DNA from: Prevotella sp. UBA7764
GTDB taxonomy: Bacteria; Bacteroidota; Bacteroidia; Bacteroidales; Bacteroidaceae
Reading direction: 5' to 3'
Assembly: GCA_002481295.1 (NCBI GenBank)
Contig: DLDU01000030.1
Coordinates: 1 to 13,451 of the forward strand
Length of the DNA: 13,451 nt
The notes under the pieces were generated by a model. It ran no database searches and was not told the origin of the DNA. It saw nothing but the letters and a program-made list of their open reading frames with translations. This document shows, one piece after another, positions 13,293-13,451 of the stretch (positions are counted from its first letter, which is position 1; each line of letters opens with the position of its first letter). The position numbers and the translations under genes are program-made.

Positions 13293-13451
13293 TTATGCGA
13301 CCTCAATGCGTTTTGTCTCCTTCTCTGCCTTCTGAGTGCGAGGAAGTGTGATATGAAGCACACCGTTATTAACCTTTGCCTCAATCTTGTCCTTCTCCAC
13401 ATCCTCAGGCAGCGTCAGAGCCTGCTCATAATTGCTGTATGAGAACTCGCG
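13293..13451 (-). CDS. Small heat-shock protein (Hsp20), C-terminal part
   Basis: The 52 visible residues, read on the minus strand from the window edge, contain REFSYSNYEQALTLPEDVEK, DKIEAKVNNGVLHITLPR and KETKRIEVA. These are the last strands of the alpha-crystallin domain (including the GVLHITLP signature) and the C-terminal I-x-V motif (IEV) that docks into neighbouring subunits. Such proteins are ATP-independent chaperones that hold unfolding proteins. The start lies outside the window. Two tandem terminators follow. Confidence 0.95.
   Translation of the reverse strand, partial: REFSYSNYEQALTLPEDVEKDKIEAKVNNGVLHITLPRTQKAEKETKRIEVA

Overview
The window looks like a Bacteroidales chromosome, most likely Prevotella or a close relative. 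Promoter-like sites follow the Bacteroidetes pattern (TTTG, about 20 bases, then TAnnTTTG). The products also fit: a Bacteroidetes HU-like protein next to a 'smalltalk' protein, a Bacteroidetes-style sigma factor, C_GCAxxG_C_C and MmcQ/YjbR proteins. No transposase, integrase, CRISPR array or complete RNA gene is visible.

Left region (1-1855). A leftward promoter at the edge fires across three 11-bp repeats spaced exactly 24 bp apart. Next come a frameshifted gene remnant (173-358, minus) and an origin-like stretch: 8-bp GTTACGGT repeats in inverted orientation on either side of an extremely AT-rich tract (416-652). No convincing gene lies between 360 and 863. A promoter then drives an HU-like DNA-binding protein (864-1343) and the 36-residue smalltalk lipoprotein-like peptide (1433-1543). 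A strong terminator follows where the family's usual amidase gene would be expected. From 1681 to 1855 I see nothing convincing.

Central accessory region (1856-8032). A Y-family (UmuC/DinB-like) DNA polymerase and a small YolD-like protein occur twice in direct orientation. The right copy (6285-8032) is intact. The left polymerase (1856-2640) carries a 733-bp deletion with a CGGC microhomology. The left copy is also split by a lower-GC AAA ATPase/DUF4143 gene with its own promoter (2845-4182), sitting exactly at the polymerase-yolD junction. The left yolD runs into a 27-nt 5' fragment of a tRNA gene (4353-4379, minus), which marks a rearrangement breakpoint. Between the copies lie a divergently transcribed VWA-domain gene (4389-5033, minus) and a gene fusing a sigma-70-like factor to a macro-like domain (5155-6273). 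The fusion gene leads straight into the intact polymerase. Sigma/macro, polymerase and YolD look like one operon, plausibly a damage-responsive translesion synthesis cassette; that role is inference.

Right region (8034-13451). A LysE/RhtB exporter abuts yolD. A new promoter then opens a run of small same-strand genes: nitroreductase, periplasmic nitroreductase-like lipoprotein, YjbQ, flavin reductase-like protein, MmcQ/YjbR, a small frameshifted gene, a C_GCAxxG_C_C protein, an MmcQ-DUF2200 fusion and a GNAT acetyltransferase. Many are joined by ATGA overlaps. The theme is flavin/redox and small accessory enzymes. The C-terminus of a small heat-shock protein (Hsp20) enters from the right edge on the minus strand, followed by two tandem terminators.
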